From: Bin80 sp964503085
GTDB lineage: Bacteria; Bacteroidota; Rhodothermia; Rhodothermales; Bin80
DNA: 64,000 bases
Reading direction: 5' to 3'
NCBI GenBank assembly: GCA_964503085.1
Contig: CAZCYQ010000001.1
Location: 86,010-150,009 of the forward strand
The notes beneath the pieces are model-generated. The model was not told the origin of the DNA. It did no database searches and was given only the letters and a program-made list of their open reading frames with translations. The number at the start of each line of letters is the position of its first letter. The stretch's first letter is position 1. Positions 55,956-64,000 of the stretch are shown piece by piece. Position numbers and translations under genes: made by a program.

Positions 55956-56441
55956 ATGTTAAAGGCCATGTTCAGGTCATTGAGTATGTTATTTTTGGGC
56001 TTGATCCTTCTTACGAGTTTACTTATGGGTTGTGCATCTCCTCAGGAAGAGGCAATTCGCGAAGTACTTCTGATGCAGCAGGATGCATGGAATGCCGGAG
56101 ATATTGAGTCCTTTATGCAGGGTTATCTGAAGAGTGACAGTTTACGCTTTGCAGGATCAAGCGGGGAGATACGGGGCTGGCAGTCCACACTGGAGAGGTA
56201 CCACCGCGTATATCCCGACCGTGCAGCAATGGGTACATTAACGTTTGATCTCCGAGAAATTCGTGTGCTCAGCGACAAACATGCCATGGTTTTTGGTGCT
56301 TATGCTCTAGAACGGGAAAATGATCAACCCACCGGGCTGTTCACGCTGATCCTCGAATACATAGAGGGAGGTTGGCGGATCGTGCATGACCACACATCTG
56401 CGGACCAGATCCCTGATGATGTACTCGAAAATATCGAATGA
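55956..56441 (+). CDS. SnoaL/DUF4440-like lipoprotein
   Basis: 161 residues from the ATG at 55956, chosen because it starts a lipoprotein signal ending SLLMGC. The mature domain has the NTF2-like pattern LLMQQDAWNAGDIESFMQGY and the later GWRIVHDHTS, as in DUF4440/SnoaL proteins. These cone-shaped pockets bind small molecules or act as calcium/calmodulin-kinase-like association domains; function here unknown. Overlaps the SDR start (ATGA). Confidence 0.85.
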   Translation: MLKAMFRSLSMLFLGLILLTSLLMGCASPQEEAIREVLLMQQDAWNAGDIESFMQGYLKSDSLRFAGSSGEIRGWQSTLERYHRVYPDRAAMGTLTFDLREIRVLSDKHAMVFGAYALERENDQPTGLFTLILEYIEGGWRIVHDHTSADQIPDDVLENIE

Positions 56442-57085
56442 GTTGTAGTTTTTCGCATTTACAGGATAAGACGGTAGTCATAACCGGTGCAAGTGGTCGA
56501 TTGGGTCAGCGTCTGGTTGCACGTTTTGAAGAGGTCGGGGCATGTGTGGTGTCTGTTGGACGTGTGGATACTACACAATTAACCCTGGACTTGACTAAGG
56601 AAGCCGAGGTTACAGACGCTTTTAACCAGATCAAGCATCAGTATGGTCGTATTGATGTTTTGGTGCATGCAGTTGGGATGTGGAATGAGTGGCCTCTGCT
56701 GGACACCAGGTTGGAAGATTGGGAGCGTATGATGCGTGTGAATCTTACGTCCAGTTTTTTGTGCTTTCGGGAAGCAGCCAGACACATGCTCCCGGCAGGA
56801 GGTACATTGATAGGCATATGTGCTCGTTCAGGCCTTGAAGCTGCTTTGGCGCACGGGGGGGCCTATGCAGCAAGCAAAGCGGGGTTACTGCGTCTGGTTG
56901 AGGCGGTTGCGGCGGAATATCCTGCGTTGTGCACGTACGCTCTGGCACCGTCAATCATCCGATATGGCAAAAGTACGGGCACAGGTGTTCATGCTGATGA
57001 CCTGATTGAGCTGGCAATCCAGCTATGCTCCGAGTCCGCATCGGCACTTAGTGGAACCGCGTTGCAGGCCTATGGGGATCGGTAG
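56438..57085 (+). CDS. SDR-family oxidoreductase with altered active-site spacing
   Basis: 215 residues. Rossmann motif TGASGRLGQR (17-26) and catalytic Y143 and K147 (GAYAASKAG). The usual NNAG is HAVG (77-80), and the candidate serine S131 (CARSG) is 12 residues before the tyrosine, one fewer than the common spacing. It may use S131 or be a degenerate, non-classical member. It overlaps the lipoprotein gene by 4 bp. Confidence 0.85.
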   Translation: MSCSFSHLQDKTVVITGASGRLGQRLVARFEEVGACVVSVGRVDTTQLTLDLTKEAEVTDAFNQIKHQYGRIDVLVHAVGMWNEWPLLDTRLEDWERMMRVNLTSSFLCFREAARHMLPAGGTLIGICARSGLEAALAHGGAYAASKAGLLRLVEAVAAEYPALCTYALAPSIIRYGKSTGTGVHADDLIELAIQLCSESASALSGTALQAYGDR

Positions 57086-57102
57086 TTAACGGGCAAATTC
57101 AT

Positions 57103-57219
57103 ATGACAGAATTGGATCAAAACTCTTCCGAATCATTTGCTCGTACGCTGATCCGCGTCTTTGCCGCTCAGGGTATAGTGATGTTAGTTCTGTGGCTGTT
57201 GCACGCAATTTACAACTAG
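57103..57219 (+). CDS. 38-residue membrane peptide upstream of the symporter
   Basis: An open frame too short for normal gene finders: a polar N-terminus (MTELDQNSSESF) and one hydrophobic helix, about residues 16-37 (TLIRVFAAQGIVMLVLWLL). It ends 3 bp before the symporter start and 17 bp after the SDR stop, so it is in the same operon. Small accessory peptides of this shape are encoded next to some sodium-coupled transporters (for example MetS-type subunits of NSS transporters). Whether this is such a subunit is inference. Confidence 0.65.
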   Translation: MTELDQNSSESFARTLIRVFAAQGIVMLVLWLLHAIYN

Positions 57220-57222
57220 GTC

Positions 57223-58896
57223 ATGCATCCCATTAACTGGCTCATTGTCGCAGCCTATCTCGCTTACGTCTTGTGGGACGGGCTGCGACGTTCCAGGGAC
57301 ACTGATCGCCTCAAAGGTTATTTTCTGGCGAACCAGAGCCTGCCCTGGTGGGCCGTTGGACTTTCGGTCATGGCCACACAGCTCTCTGCTGTAACCATGA
57401 TTGGCACTACGGGCCAAGGTGCAACTGATGGAATCCGCTTTATTCAGTTTTACTTTGGCCTGCCCCTGGCAATGGTGATCCTGGGGGTTACATTGGTGCC
57501 ATTCCTGCATCGCAGTGGAGTATACACGGCCTACGAGTATTTGGAGAAGCGTTTTGGGCCCGGGACCCGGTCGCTCACCAGTTTTCTTTTTTTGATGTCC
57601 CGTGGCTTGAGTTGCGGGACCATACTCGCCGCGCCCTCTGTAGTTATGGCGGCAGTGTTTGGGTGGGATCTTACGCTAAGTGTGGCCGTGATCGGAATCC
57701 CTACGGTACTGTACACGATGTTTGGCGGTATTCAGGCAGTGGCATGGGCGGATGTGAAGCAAATGGTGCTGATAGTACTTTCTCTGGCAGCAGTCGTAGT
57801 TGTTCTTCTCGTAAAGATGCCGGTGAACCCTCACGATGCTCTTCAGATTGCCGGGGCTACCGGCAGGCTTCAAGTATTTGATTTCTCATTCACACTCAAC
57901 GAGACATACACATTCTGGTCGGGACTTCTAGGAGGAACGTTCTTGATGTTGTCCTATTTCGGGACAGACCAGAGTCAGGTGCAGCGCTACTTGGCGGCCC
58001 GTTCGGTCCTAGAGGCGCGACGCTCCCTTCTGATGAGTGCCTATTGGAAAATTCCACTTCAGTCTCTGGTATTGCTCATTGGGGTTCTGGTATTTGTTTT
58101 TTACTTATTCCAGGCACCTCCACTCCTGTACAATCCGGCACATGAAGCCGCAGTGCGTAATCACGCACCGCAGGAATATGCCGAATTGGAAGGTCGTTAC
58201 GGTACAGAGTTTACGGCGCGAACCGCGGCTGCCGAAGAGGTTGCTGCGGGCTTGCCAGGTGCAGCCCAGCGACTGGAAACACATGAGAGCAACGTGGGGA
58301 GCTTGCGTGATGATGCACTCAATCTCGTGCGCGAGGCTACCGGGGAGCAATCCGTCAGGGATGTGAATTATATCATGCCACGGTTTGCCTTGGATGTTCT
58401 TCCCCTGGGATTGACCGGGCTCTTTATCGCGGCGATTATGGCTGCTGCCATGTCCAGCATTTCTTCCGAACTCAATTCACTTTCTACGGCAACCGTAATT
58501 GATTTTTATCGGCGATGGATTCGCCCGGATGCTCCAGAGCGTCATATGCTCTGGGTCAGTAAACTAGCCACAGGTTTCTGGGGGATTTTTGCATGTTTTG
58601 TGGCTACCTTTGCGGTGACACTGGGTTCGTTGATTGAGGTTGTGAACCGATTCGGCTCTTTCTTCTACGGCTCAATCTTGGGGGTCTTTATTCTCGCAAT
58701 CGTCCCTGCGGGACGCGGTGTCGGGGCCTTTTACGGACTGATTGCGGGGATGGGGGCTGTTGCTGCGGTTAATTTTTTGGCGCCGGAGGTTTCCTTTCTA
58801 TGGCACAATGTAGTTGGGGCTGTGACGGTATTTTCTGTTGGTCTGCTCTTTTCATGGTTCCGACATAACGTCGCGCCCGGCAATAGCTCGCGATAG
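57223..58896 (+). CDS. Sodium/solute symporter family (SSS) protein
   Basis: 557 residues with about 13 transmembrane helices. The SSS core is clear: GYFLANQSLPWWAVGLSVMA, SAVTMIGTTGQGATDG, FGGIQAVAWADVKQ, FGTDQSQVQRYLAARS and AAIMAAAMSSISSELNSLST. Uses the sodium gradient to import an organic solute; which one cannot be read. Residues 305-380 form a long charged extramembrane insert rich in Ala/Glu, placed before VNYIMPRFALD. The last 45 bp overlap recR. Confidence 0.93.
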   Translation: MHPINWLIVAAYLAYVLWDGLRRSRDTDRLKGYFLANQSLPWWAVGLSVMATQLSAVTMIGTTGQGATDGIRFIQFYFGLPLAMVILGVTLVPFLHRSGVYTAYEYLEKRFGPGTRSLTSFLFLMSRGLSCGTILAAPSVVMAAVFGWDLTLSVAVIGIPTVLYTMFGGIQAVAWADVKQMVLIVLSLAAVVVVLLVKMPVNPHDALQIAGATGRLQVFDFSFTLNETYTFWSGLLGGTFLMLSYFGTDQSQVQRYLAARSVLEARRSLLMSAYWKIPLQSLVLLIGVLVFVFYLFQAPPLLYNPAHEAAVRNHAPQEYAELEGRYGTEFTARTAAAEEVAAGLPGAAQRLETHESNVGSLRDDALNLVREATGEQSVRDVNYIMPRFALDVLPLGLTGLFIAAIMAAAMSSISSELNSLSTATVIDFYRRWIRPDAPERHMLWVSKLATGFWGIFACFVATFAVTLGSLIEVVNRFGSFFYGSILGVFILAIVPAGRGVGAFYGLIAGMGAVAAVNFLAPEVSFLWHNVVGAVTVFSVGLLFSWFRHNVAPGNSSR

Positions 58897-59466
58897 CGTA
58901 GCTTCGTCCGCATATGTGAGGGTGAGGCCAACAGGGATCCCCCGTGCAAGGCGCGTGATCTTTATCGCGAAGGGCTCCAGCAGCTGGGCTAAATAAAAAG
59001 CAGTCGTGTCTCCTTCCACGGTAGGGCTTATCGCCAGGATTATCTCGGAAATCTCCGAGTCCGGCTTTCCAATGCGTTCAAGTAACGAGCGGATATTGAG
59101 ATCATCGGGACCTACCCCGTCCAGTGGTGAGATCACTCCGCCCAGTACGTGATAAGTGCCACGATACTCGCCCGTACGCTCGAGCGCTAAAATGTCCTCG
59201 GGGTCCTGAACGATACAAACCATGTCAGTAGCCCGTTTGCTAGAGCTGCAAATGATGCAGACCTCCGAATCCGTTATGTTCCGGCAGATACTGCAGGCGC
59301 GTACGCGTTCTTTGACCTCCAGCAGTGCAGTTGCAAGTTGGGATACTTCTTTTTTCGGCATTTTGAGAATATGTGCGGCCAGACGCCGCGCACTCTTACG
59401 GCCGATAGTGGGAAGCTTTGCGAACTGCTCAATCAGTATTTCCACCGACTCTGAGGCGAACTGCAT
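58852..59466 (-). CDS. recR: Recombination mediator RecR
   Basis: 204 residues. Helps load RecA at gaps with RecO. HhH region near residues 12-32 (FAKLPTIGRKSARRLAAHIL), zinc finger C58, C61, C70 and C73, and a Toprim domain (VCIVQDPEDILALERTGEYRG, then LGGVISPLDGVGPDDL). The 3' end overlaps the symporter gene by 45 bp, an unusually long convergent overlap. Last gene of dnaX-ybaB-recR. Confidence 0.97.
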   Translation of the reverse strand: MQFASESVEILIEQFAKLPTIGRKSARRLAAHILKMPKKEVSQLATALLEVKERVRACSICRNITDSEVCIICSSSKRATDMVCIVQDPEDILALERTGEYRGTYHVLGGVISPLDGVGPDDLNIRSLLERIGKPDSEISEIILAISPTVEGDTTAFYLAQLLEPFAIKITRLARGIPVGLTLTYADEATLSRAIAGRDVMSEP

Positions 59467-59469
59467 TAA

Positions 59470-59790
59470 TCAGAGTCCAAACTTGGAGAGGTCCATATTT
59501 TTCGGCAGAAAGTTGCCGGCCTGATCGCGGAGTTCGTTCTGTGCGGCTTCGCCAGCTTCTTCAAGGGCTTTGTTGACGCCTGCTATGATGAGGTCCTGCA
59601 GCAGTTCTATGTCCTCAGGGTCGACGATATCGGGATCCAGCTCAACCTTGACAATGCGTTGGGATCCGGTGGCAGTCACCTTGATCATGCCGCCGCCGGC
59701 TTCTGACGTGGCTGTGATTCGACCGACCATCTCCTGCACATTGGCCATCTGCTTTTGCATTTCGGCCATTTTTTTGAAAATATTTGACAT
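59470..59790 (-). CDS. ybaB: YbaB/EbfC nucleoid-associated protein
   Basis: 106 residues, small DNA-binding dimer. MSNIFKKMAEMQKQMANVQ, the GGGMIKVTATGSQRIVKVEL strand pair and ALEEAGEAAQNELRD match. Sits in the conserved order dnaX-ybaB-recR, 14 bp after dnaX and 3 bp before recR. Confidence 0.96.
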   Translation of the reverse strand: MSNIFKKMAEMQKQMANVQEMVGRITATSEAGGGMIKVTATGSQRIVKVELDPDIVDPEDIELLQDLIIAGVNKALEEAGEAAQNELRDQAGNFLPKNMDLSKFGL

Positions 59791-59804
59791 AGTTGTATTG
59801 CTGC

Positions 59805-61628
59805 TTAGGATGTGGGATTGTTCGCCAAGTGAAGGTCAAAGGCTTCGGTGAGCAGCCGTAGGCCTGGGAATTGCCTCTTCAGGTTTTCTATTTCAGTATC
59901 CCAATCGGGTTTCATTGAGGGAAACAATTCCGGTCTAACGACGAAATCAACCTCAAGGCCGTTAAGGACGGAAATCGTCTGCATGGATTTTTTAATGGTT
60001 TCCAGCATACTTGCATCTCTAGCAACGTCTCTGACAATATCGTTGGCAACGGCGACCTTCAGAGTATTGCTATACGTGTTTATGGCGCGGGAGTCCATCA
60101 TGGTCTGGACGCCTTGAACATTGTCATGTTTGGCCAGGATTGTCAAAACCTGCGACCAGGCCTCCTGGAGATCTGGCTGGGGGTTTTCATTGGGCCGAGG
60201 TTTTTCCTGCTGCGTCCGGGCGGGAGAGTGATACGTTTGCTCGGGGGTGGTTTTTTTTCGTTGATGGCGATCCAGGGCGGATTCACCTCCAATTGCATGG
60301 GATTGGGGGGCGCTCTTCTGTGGAGTGTCAGGACTGGGGCCGGCATTGCGGGGAGGGGAGGGAGAAGGGGCGGGTTTAGTACCGGAGGGGGGAATGTGTC
60401 TGGGAGGAGGAGCGGATTGTGTGGGCGGTGGCATCGCAGTTAAGGTAACCGGTGCTTGCCCAGGTGTCTGCTGCACCATACGCTCCAGACGGCGAATCTG
60501 TGCCAAAGCGTCTGACAGATCGACACTGTTCCCCAGTCGTACCATTTTGATCATGGCCAGCTCTACTGCTAGACGGGGAGAGGTAGAAGTTGGCAGTCTG
60601 TTCTGGGTTTCATCAATGACCATCAGGATGCGGAGCAGCACGGTTTCGGTAAAATCCTTGGCAGCTTCTGCATACTGTGACCGCAATCTTTTACTAACAT
60701 CAACCAATGCATCCGTCCCTAGAGTCACGGTGATCAACAGGTTACGTACATGTTCTGCTAGACCGTTGAAAAACTCTCTCACATCGTGTCCATCTGACAT
60801 GATTCGTTCAGCAAGGCTGAGTATGGGACCCGCTGCTTGCTGCGCTATATGCCGAGTAGACTCGAAATACAACTCTGCGTCTACCACGCGCAGTGCGCTG
60901 GCCAAAGTGGAGTACGTCAGGTTTGATCCACAAAGTGCCACAGCCTGATCAAAGACGCTGAGTGCATCGCGCAGGGCACCGTCGCCTTTGTTAGCAATGA
61001 GATGAAGCGCGTCTTCATCTGCGGTGATCCCTTCAATGTTGCAGATTTTGCCCAGATGATCAACAATATCCTTTGTTGGAATACGCCGAAAATCGAAACG
61101 CTGGCAACGGGACAGGATAGTTGGAAGAACTTTATGTGGCTCTGTTGTCGCAAAAATAAAGAGGATGTGTGGTGGAGGCTCCTCTAATGTTTTCAGGAGC
61201 GCATTGAAGGCCGCAGTGGTGAGCATGTGTACTTCATCAATGATATACACCTTGCGGCGCCCTCCTTGTGGTGGAACTCGAACATTTTCGCGTAACTCGC
61301 GGATATCTTCCACGCGGTTGTTAGAGGCCGCGTCAATTTCAAAGATATTTAGGCTTTGCTGCGTTTCGAAGTCTTTACAGGAGCCACAATCCAGACAGGG
61401 TTCGACTTCTTCGTCGGACTTCTTTGTACAGTTAATAGCCTTTGCCAGGATTCTGGCTGCAGTAGTTTTTCCTACACCACGAGGCCCGGTAAAGAGGTAA
61501 GCATGAGCAAGTCGTCCTAGTTTGAGTGCATTTATTAGTGTTTGGACCACATGTGACTGTGCCACGAGGTCCCCAAAGACCTGTGGGCGGTATTTACGGG
61601 CGGTAACTAAGTACTGCGATTCTGCCAT
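59805..61628 (-). CDS. dnaX: DNA polymerase III subunit gamma/tau
   Basis: 607 residues. Clamp-loader ATPase: Walker A GPRGVGKTT (48-56), zinc ligands C67, C78, C81 and C84, Walker B DEVH (131-134), and sensor SRC (173-175). A Pro-rich linker (about 393-475) precedes the C-terminal polymerase/helicase-binding part of tau. In that linker, R457-K458-K459-T460 is encoded by CGA followed by an A8 run (see 60251-60258), which could yield a shorter gamma-like form. First gene of the dnaX-ybaB-recR operon. Confidence 0.97.
   Translation of the reverse strand: MAESQYLVTARKYRPQVFGDLVAQSHVVQTLINALKLGRLAHAYLFTGPRGVGKTTAARILAKAINCTKKSDEEVEPCLDCGSCKDFETQQSLNIFEIDAASNNRVEDIRELRENVRVPPQGGRRKVYIIDEVHMLTTAAFNALLKTLEEPPPHILFIFATTEPHKVLPTILSRCQRFDFRRIPTKDIVDHLGKICNIEGITADEDALHLIANKGDGALRDALSVFDQAVALCGSNLTYSTLASALRVVDAELYFESTRHIAQQAAGPILSLAERIMSDGHDVREFFNGLAEHVRNLLITVTLGTDALVDVSKRLRSQYAEAAKDFTETVLLRILMVIDETQNRLPTSTSPRLAVELAMIKMVRLGNSVDLSDALAQIRRLERMVQQTPGQAPVTLTAMPPPTQSAPPPRHIPPSGTKPAPSPSPPRNAGPSPDTPQKSAPQSHAIGGESALDRHQRKKTTPEQTYHSPARTQQEKPRPNENPQPDLQEAWSQVLTILAKHDNVQGVQTMMDSRAINTYSNTLKVAVANDIVRDVARDASMLETIKKSMQTISVLNGLEVDFVVRPELFPSMKPDWDTEIENLKRQFPGLRLLTEAFDLHLANNPTS
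60251..60258 (-). promoter_or_regulatory. A8 run in dnaX, candidate slippage/frameshift site
   Basis: Eight consecutive A on the coding strand at codons 457-460. Slipping to the -1 frame gives 22 more codons before a TGA; slipping to the +1 frame gives about 35 before a TGA. Either way the product would end near 480-495 residues, keeping the ATPase and losing the tau-specific tail. Thermus and E. coli make gamma by slippage at A-runs in the same part of dnaX. Confidence 0.55.
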
Positions 61629-61805
61629 GGACTTATGTCACTGCGGTATATACGGGCCAGACCATCCCATGATGCAACAAAAGTGTTTCTAAGGGGTTCG
61701 GACGGAAAACGAGCTTTTTGCGATGCGTACTGCGTCGGGGAGGTTGCTTGAGCAACGTTACGGGCTCATGATTTTTCTTCTTAAACAAGGATTGGGGTAA
61801 ATTTC

Positions 61806-62141
61806 ATGTCTTTAAGGGTTACCTGGAACAGCGAAAACGATGCTAAGGCTGCGATTCTGGATGGCAGGATTGATAGTTCGAACACAGTACTCTTCAAGCA
61901 ATCTATTCTTGAGGGCACCACGGATGAGGATCGTGTGCTCATCCTAGAGTTTAGCAAGGTTAATTTCATCAGCAGTGCAGGCCTGCGGGTTGTTCTCGAG
62001 CTTGCGAAAGCATTCAGGCCTCCCAAAGCCTTTTCTGTTTGCGGCTTGTCTTTTGCGGTACGGGAGGTATTTGAGATCAGCGGATTTGATCAGATTGTAA
62101 ATGTCTACGAAACGCTGGAGGAGGCACAGTCCAAGCACTGA
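61806..62141 (+). CDS. STAS-domain anti-sigma factor antagonist-like protein
   Basis: 111 residues, single STAS domain. SpoIIAA-like core: RIDSSNTVLFKQSIL, VLILEFSKVNFISSAGLRVV, with the phosphorylatable serine at S56 or S57, and SGFDQIVNVYETLEEA. Such proteins are switched by a serine kinase/phosphatase pair. No kinase or sigma gene is adjacent, so its partner is elsewhere. Divergent from dnaX. Confidence 0.93.
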   Translation: MSLRVTWNSENDAKAAILDGRIDSSNTVLFKQSILEGTTDEDRVLILEFSKVNFISSAGLRVVLELAKAFRPPKAFSVCGLSFAVREVFEISGFDQIVNVYETLEEAQSKH

Positions 62142-62172
62142 ACGCTGCAGTTCATAACGGTTCACTCCGATA

Positions 62173-62197
62173 CTCTCGTTGTCCAATGTAACGAGAG
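62173..62197. terminator. Inverted repeat between the STAS and aminotransferase genes
   Basis: CTCTCGTT (62173-62180) and AACGAGAG (62190-62197) enclose a 9-base loop. No T-tract follows. It could end the STAS transcript or be an operator for the aminotransferase gene, whose start is 40 bp on. Confidence 0.4.
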
Positions 62198-62236
62198 ACG
62201 TGGATATTTGAAAGACAAAAGCTATTGGTCATGGTC

Positions 62237-63604
62237 ATGCCAGAGTCTATTTCCAGCGCGATTTCTATACAGGATCGTGCTTCGGTTCTGCATCCTTTCA
62301 CGTCACTGGGTACGCACAAGCCCATGGTATTCACACGTGGGGAGGGTGTGTGGGTATTTGACGAGCACGGGAATCGTTTTCTGGAGGGTATAGCAGGGTT
62401 GTGGTCAGCTTCGCTCGGATTTAGTGAGGGTCGGCTGGCCGATGCAGCCTATCGGCAGTTCCAGGAACTGCCATTCATGCATATGTTTGCTTCGACGAGC
62501 CATCCGCCTGGTGTCGCCTTGGCGAAGGAGTTACTCCGTATAGCTCCGGTACCTATGGCCAAGGTGTTTTTTGCAAACTCGGGATCAGAGGCAGTCGATT
62601 CAGCTGTAAAAATGATCTGGTTCTTCAATAACGCACTGGGGCGCATAAAGAAGAAAAAGATTATTGCCCGTCGGGACGCCTACCATGGTTCATTGATTGC
62701 TTCTTCAAGCCTGACTGGACTACCAAAAAACCACAAACTATTTGATCTTCCGCTCCCGGGGTTTTTGCACACCGCCAAACCTCATTACTACCGATGTGCA
62801 CATGAAGGTGAGTCGGAAGAGTCGTTTGGAGCCAGATTGGCTTCGGAGCTGGACGCACTGATCATGCGGGAGGGGCCGGAGACGGTAGCGGCATTCTTTG
62901 CTGAACCAATCATGGGGGTGGGAGGTGTGATTGTTCCACCAAAGGGTTATATCAAAGCGATTCAGCAAGTTCTGAGGAAGCACGATGTATTATTGGTTGC
63001 TGATGAGGTAATATGCGGATTCGGTCGGACCGGAAATATGTGGGGCAGTCAGACTGTCGGTATGGAGCCGGATATACTGGTGACAGCCAAGGCACTTTCC
63101 GCTTCCTATTTGCCGATTTCTGCAGTCATGGTCAATCAGAGAATTTATGACGCTTTAGAGTCGGGGAGTGATGAGGTTGGTGTTTTTGCCCATGGGCTGA
63201 CTTATACGGGGCATCCTGTTTCTGCTGCTGTAGCTCTCGAGTGCCTGAAGATCTATGAAGAAAGGAATATCGTGGACCATGTACGCACTGTCGGTGCCCA
63301 GCTCCACAATGGCTTGCGCGACCGTGTCGCCCTCCACCCGCTTGTTGGGGAGGTACGTGGAAAAGGATTGATGGCAGGTGTAGAATTGGTTGCAGATAAG
63401 CGCACACGCGAGCAGTTTCCGTCATCACTCGGAATGGGGACAAAACTTCGGGCAGAAGCAATAAACCGTGGTCTGATTCTCCGGGCCATGGGAGACACTG
63501 TGGGGATTTCCCCGCCGCTTATCCTTACGGAAGATGAGGTGGAATTCCTGTTAGCTACGCTGTGTGAGGCATTGGATGCTACACAAGCCCATGTGCCTGC
63601 TTAG
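62237..63604 (+). CDS. Class-III PLP-dependent aminotransferase
   Basis: 455 residues from the ATG at 62237 (earlier starts at 62231 or 62225 are possible). PLP lysine K285 (TAKALSASYLP) and D256 (LLVADEVICGFGRTG) fit the class-III fold, as do NSGSEAVDSAVK and AYHGSLIASSSLTG. The HGLTYTGHPVSAAVALE segment and overall pattern are those of omega-amino acid or diamine:pyruvate aminotransferases. Exact amine substrate unknown. No neighbour gives pathway context. Confidence 0.9.
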   Translation: MPESISSAISIQDRASVLHPFTSLGTHKPMVFTRGEGVWVFDEHGNRFLEGIAGLWSASLGFSEGRLADAAYRQFQELPFMHMFASTSHPPGVALAKELLRIAPVPMAKVFFANSGSEAVDSAVKMIWFFNNALGRIKKKKIIARRDAYHGSLIASSSLTGLPKNHKLFDLPLPGFLHTAKPHYYRCAHEGESEESFGARLASELDALIMREGPETVAAFFAEPIMGVGGVIVPPKGYIKAIQQVLRKHDVLLVADEVICGFGRTGNMWGSQTVGMEPDILVTAKALSASYLPISAVMVNQRIYDALESGSDEVGVFAHGLTYTGHPVSAAVALECLKIYEERNIVDHVRTVGAQLHNGLRDRVALHPLVGEVRGKGLMAGVELVADKRTREQFPSSLGMGTKLRAEAINRGLILRAMGDTVGISPPLILTEDEVEFLLATLCEALDATQAHVPA

Positions 63605-64000
63605 CCACTCGGGCACGTGTTGAGGCTTATGGGTACGCCTAATTTGTCAGCGCTTCTATGGTACAGATACTGACTGCAGTATCCGGGACTGGGTATAGAC
63701 GATCATTCATGAGCACGATCCTACCGTAGATCGCGGTGGGCGAACGATTTGGAGCAACCGGACACGGCTCCGGTCGAATATTGTTGATTGTTTTTTATTG
63801 TCGCCGACGCCGTCCGTTGATTATCACTGGATTTCTAGGCGATTTCGTCTCCCCGCTTCTTTCAAGATTCATGGGAGTGGTGTGCCTGACGGGATCGTAT
63901 CTATCTCCACTTAACTCAAACGCGAAACTGGCGTAAGGTCTCAATAACTGAACTTCCCCCCTTTTTTGTTTCCCCAATATACGATATTTCCCACCAGCTT
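63605..64000. other. Spacer at the right edge
   Basis: No convincing gene; the short plus-strand frame at 63736-63936 has no recognisable content. It holds the second copy of the CTTAACTCAAA-x-GCGAAAC stretch (63910-63928). Confidence 0.5.

Noticed and set aside
63736..63936. 66-codon frame near the right edge
   Set aside because: No domain and a composition unlike the neighbouring genes.
1..64000. CRISPR array, rRNA operon, intact IS element or prophage
   Set aside because: No regularly spaced repeats, no rRNA-like stretches and no intact transposase or capsid-type genes were seen.

Overview
The window looks like chromosome from a bacterium of the Bacteroidota/Rhodothermota assemblage (Rhodothermales-like; this is inference). 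The supporting genes are a giant SprA-type secretion translocon, a DUF2480 protein beside a cysteine desulfurase, TonB receptors with carboxypeptidase-regulatory N-domains, several lipoproteins with LxxC lipoboxes, few strong Shine-Dalgarno sites, and a mid-range GC content. No rRNA, CRISPR array, intact transposase or phage module was found. Genes are mostly tightly packed housekeeping operons, with TGATG or ATGA stop/start overlaps, separated by several gene-free spacers of 0.4-0.9 kb.

Layout. 1-2264 (minus): 3' truncated gene for a large protein with an N-terminal 2OG-Fe(II) dioxygenase domain. 2763-5560: iron-uptake operon with a palindromic putative operator, a Cys-rich FeoA, a second FeoA and FeoB. 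A CAU-anticodon tRNA follows, then a secreted cyclase-family lipoprotein, an Lrp/AsnC regulator, an ECF-like sigma factor and purB. 9497-15282: two tandem, closely related TonB-dependent receptors, followed by a spacer holding a probable group II intron remnant. 16132-24382: respiratory complex I genes nuoA-H, interrupted by a small lipoprotein gene between nuoF and nuoG; nuoI-N do not follow. 24384-26317: rpe, a tRNA-Arg overlapping the rpe stop, folK and a deoxynucleoside kinase. 26904-38446: a small membrane protein, tonB, carAB (CarB without its C-terminal allosteric domain), yebC-ruvC, a Nat-type ABC exporter, ogt and trigger factor. 38481-41013: clpP, tRNA-Glu, cysteine desulfurase and DUF2480. 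41551-47132: an SDR, a minus-strand chorismate mutase-mltG-hypothetical-DUF2335 run, then a plus-strand envelope/ribosome run including rsfS. 47139-55821 (minus): sprA-lipB. 55956-58896: lipoprotein, SDR, a 38-residue membrane peptide and a sodium/solute symporter. 58852-61628 (minus): dnaX-ybaB-recR, with an A8 slippage site in dnaX. The right end has a STAS protein and a class-III aminotransferase.

How the genes connect: FeoAB, TonB and the two receptors form an uptake theme across the envelope. SprA and the lipoproteins point to an outer membrane with type IX-like secretion. NuoA-H make the peripheral NADH-oxidising arm plus the first membrane subunits of complex I. CarAB, PurB, the deoxynucleoside kinase and FolK supply nucleotides and folate. 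DnaX, RecR, RuvC and Ogt serve replication and repair. The items most worth a second look are the oxygenase with its unassigned C-terminal half, the dnaX slippage site, the short symporter-linked peptide, the lipoprotein inside nuo, the Cys-rich FeoA, the tRNA/rpe overlap and the intron remnant.
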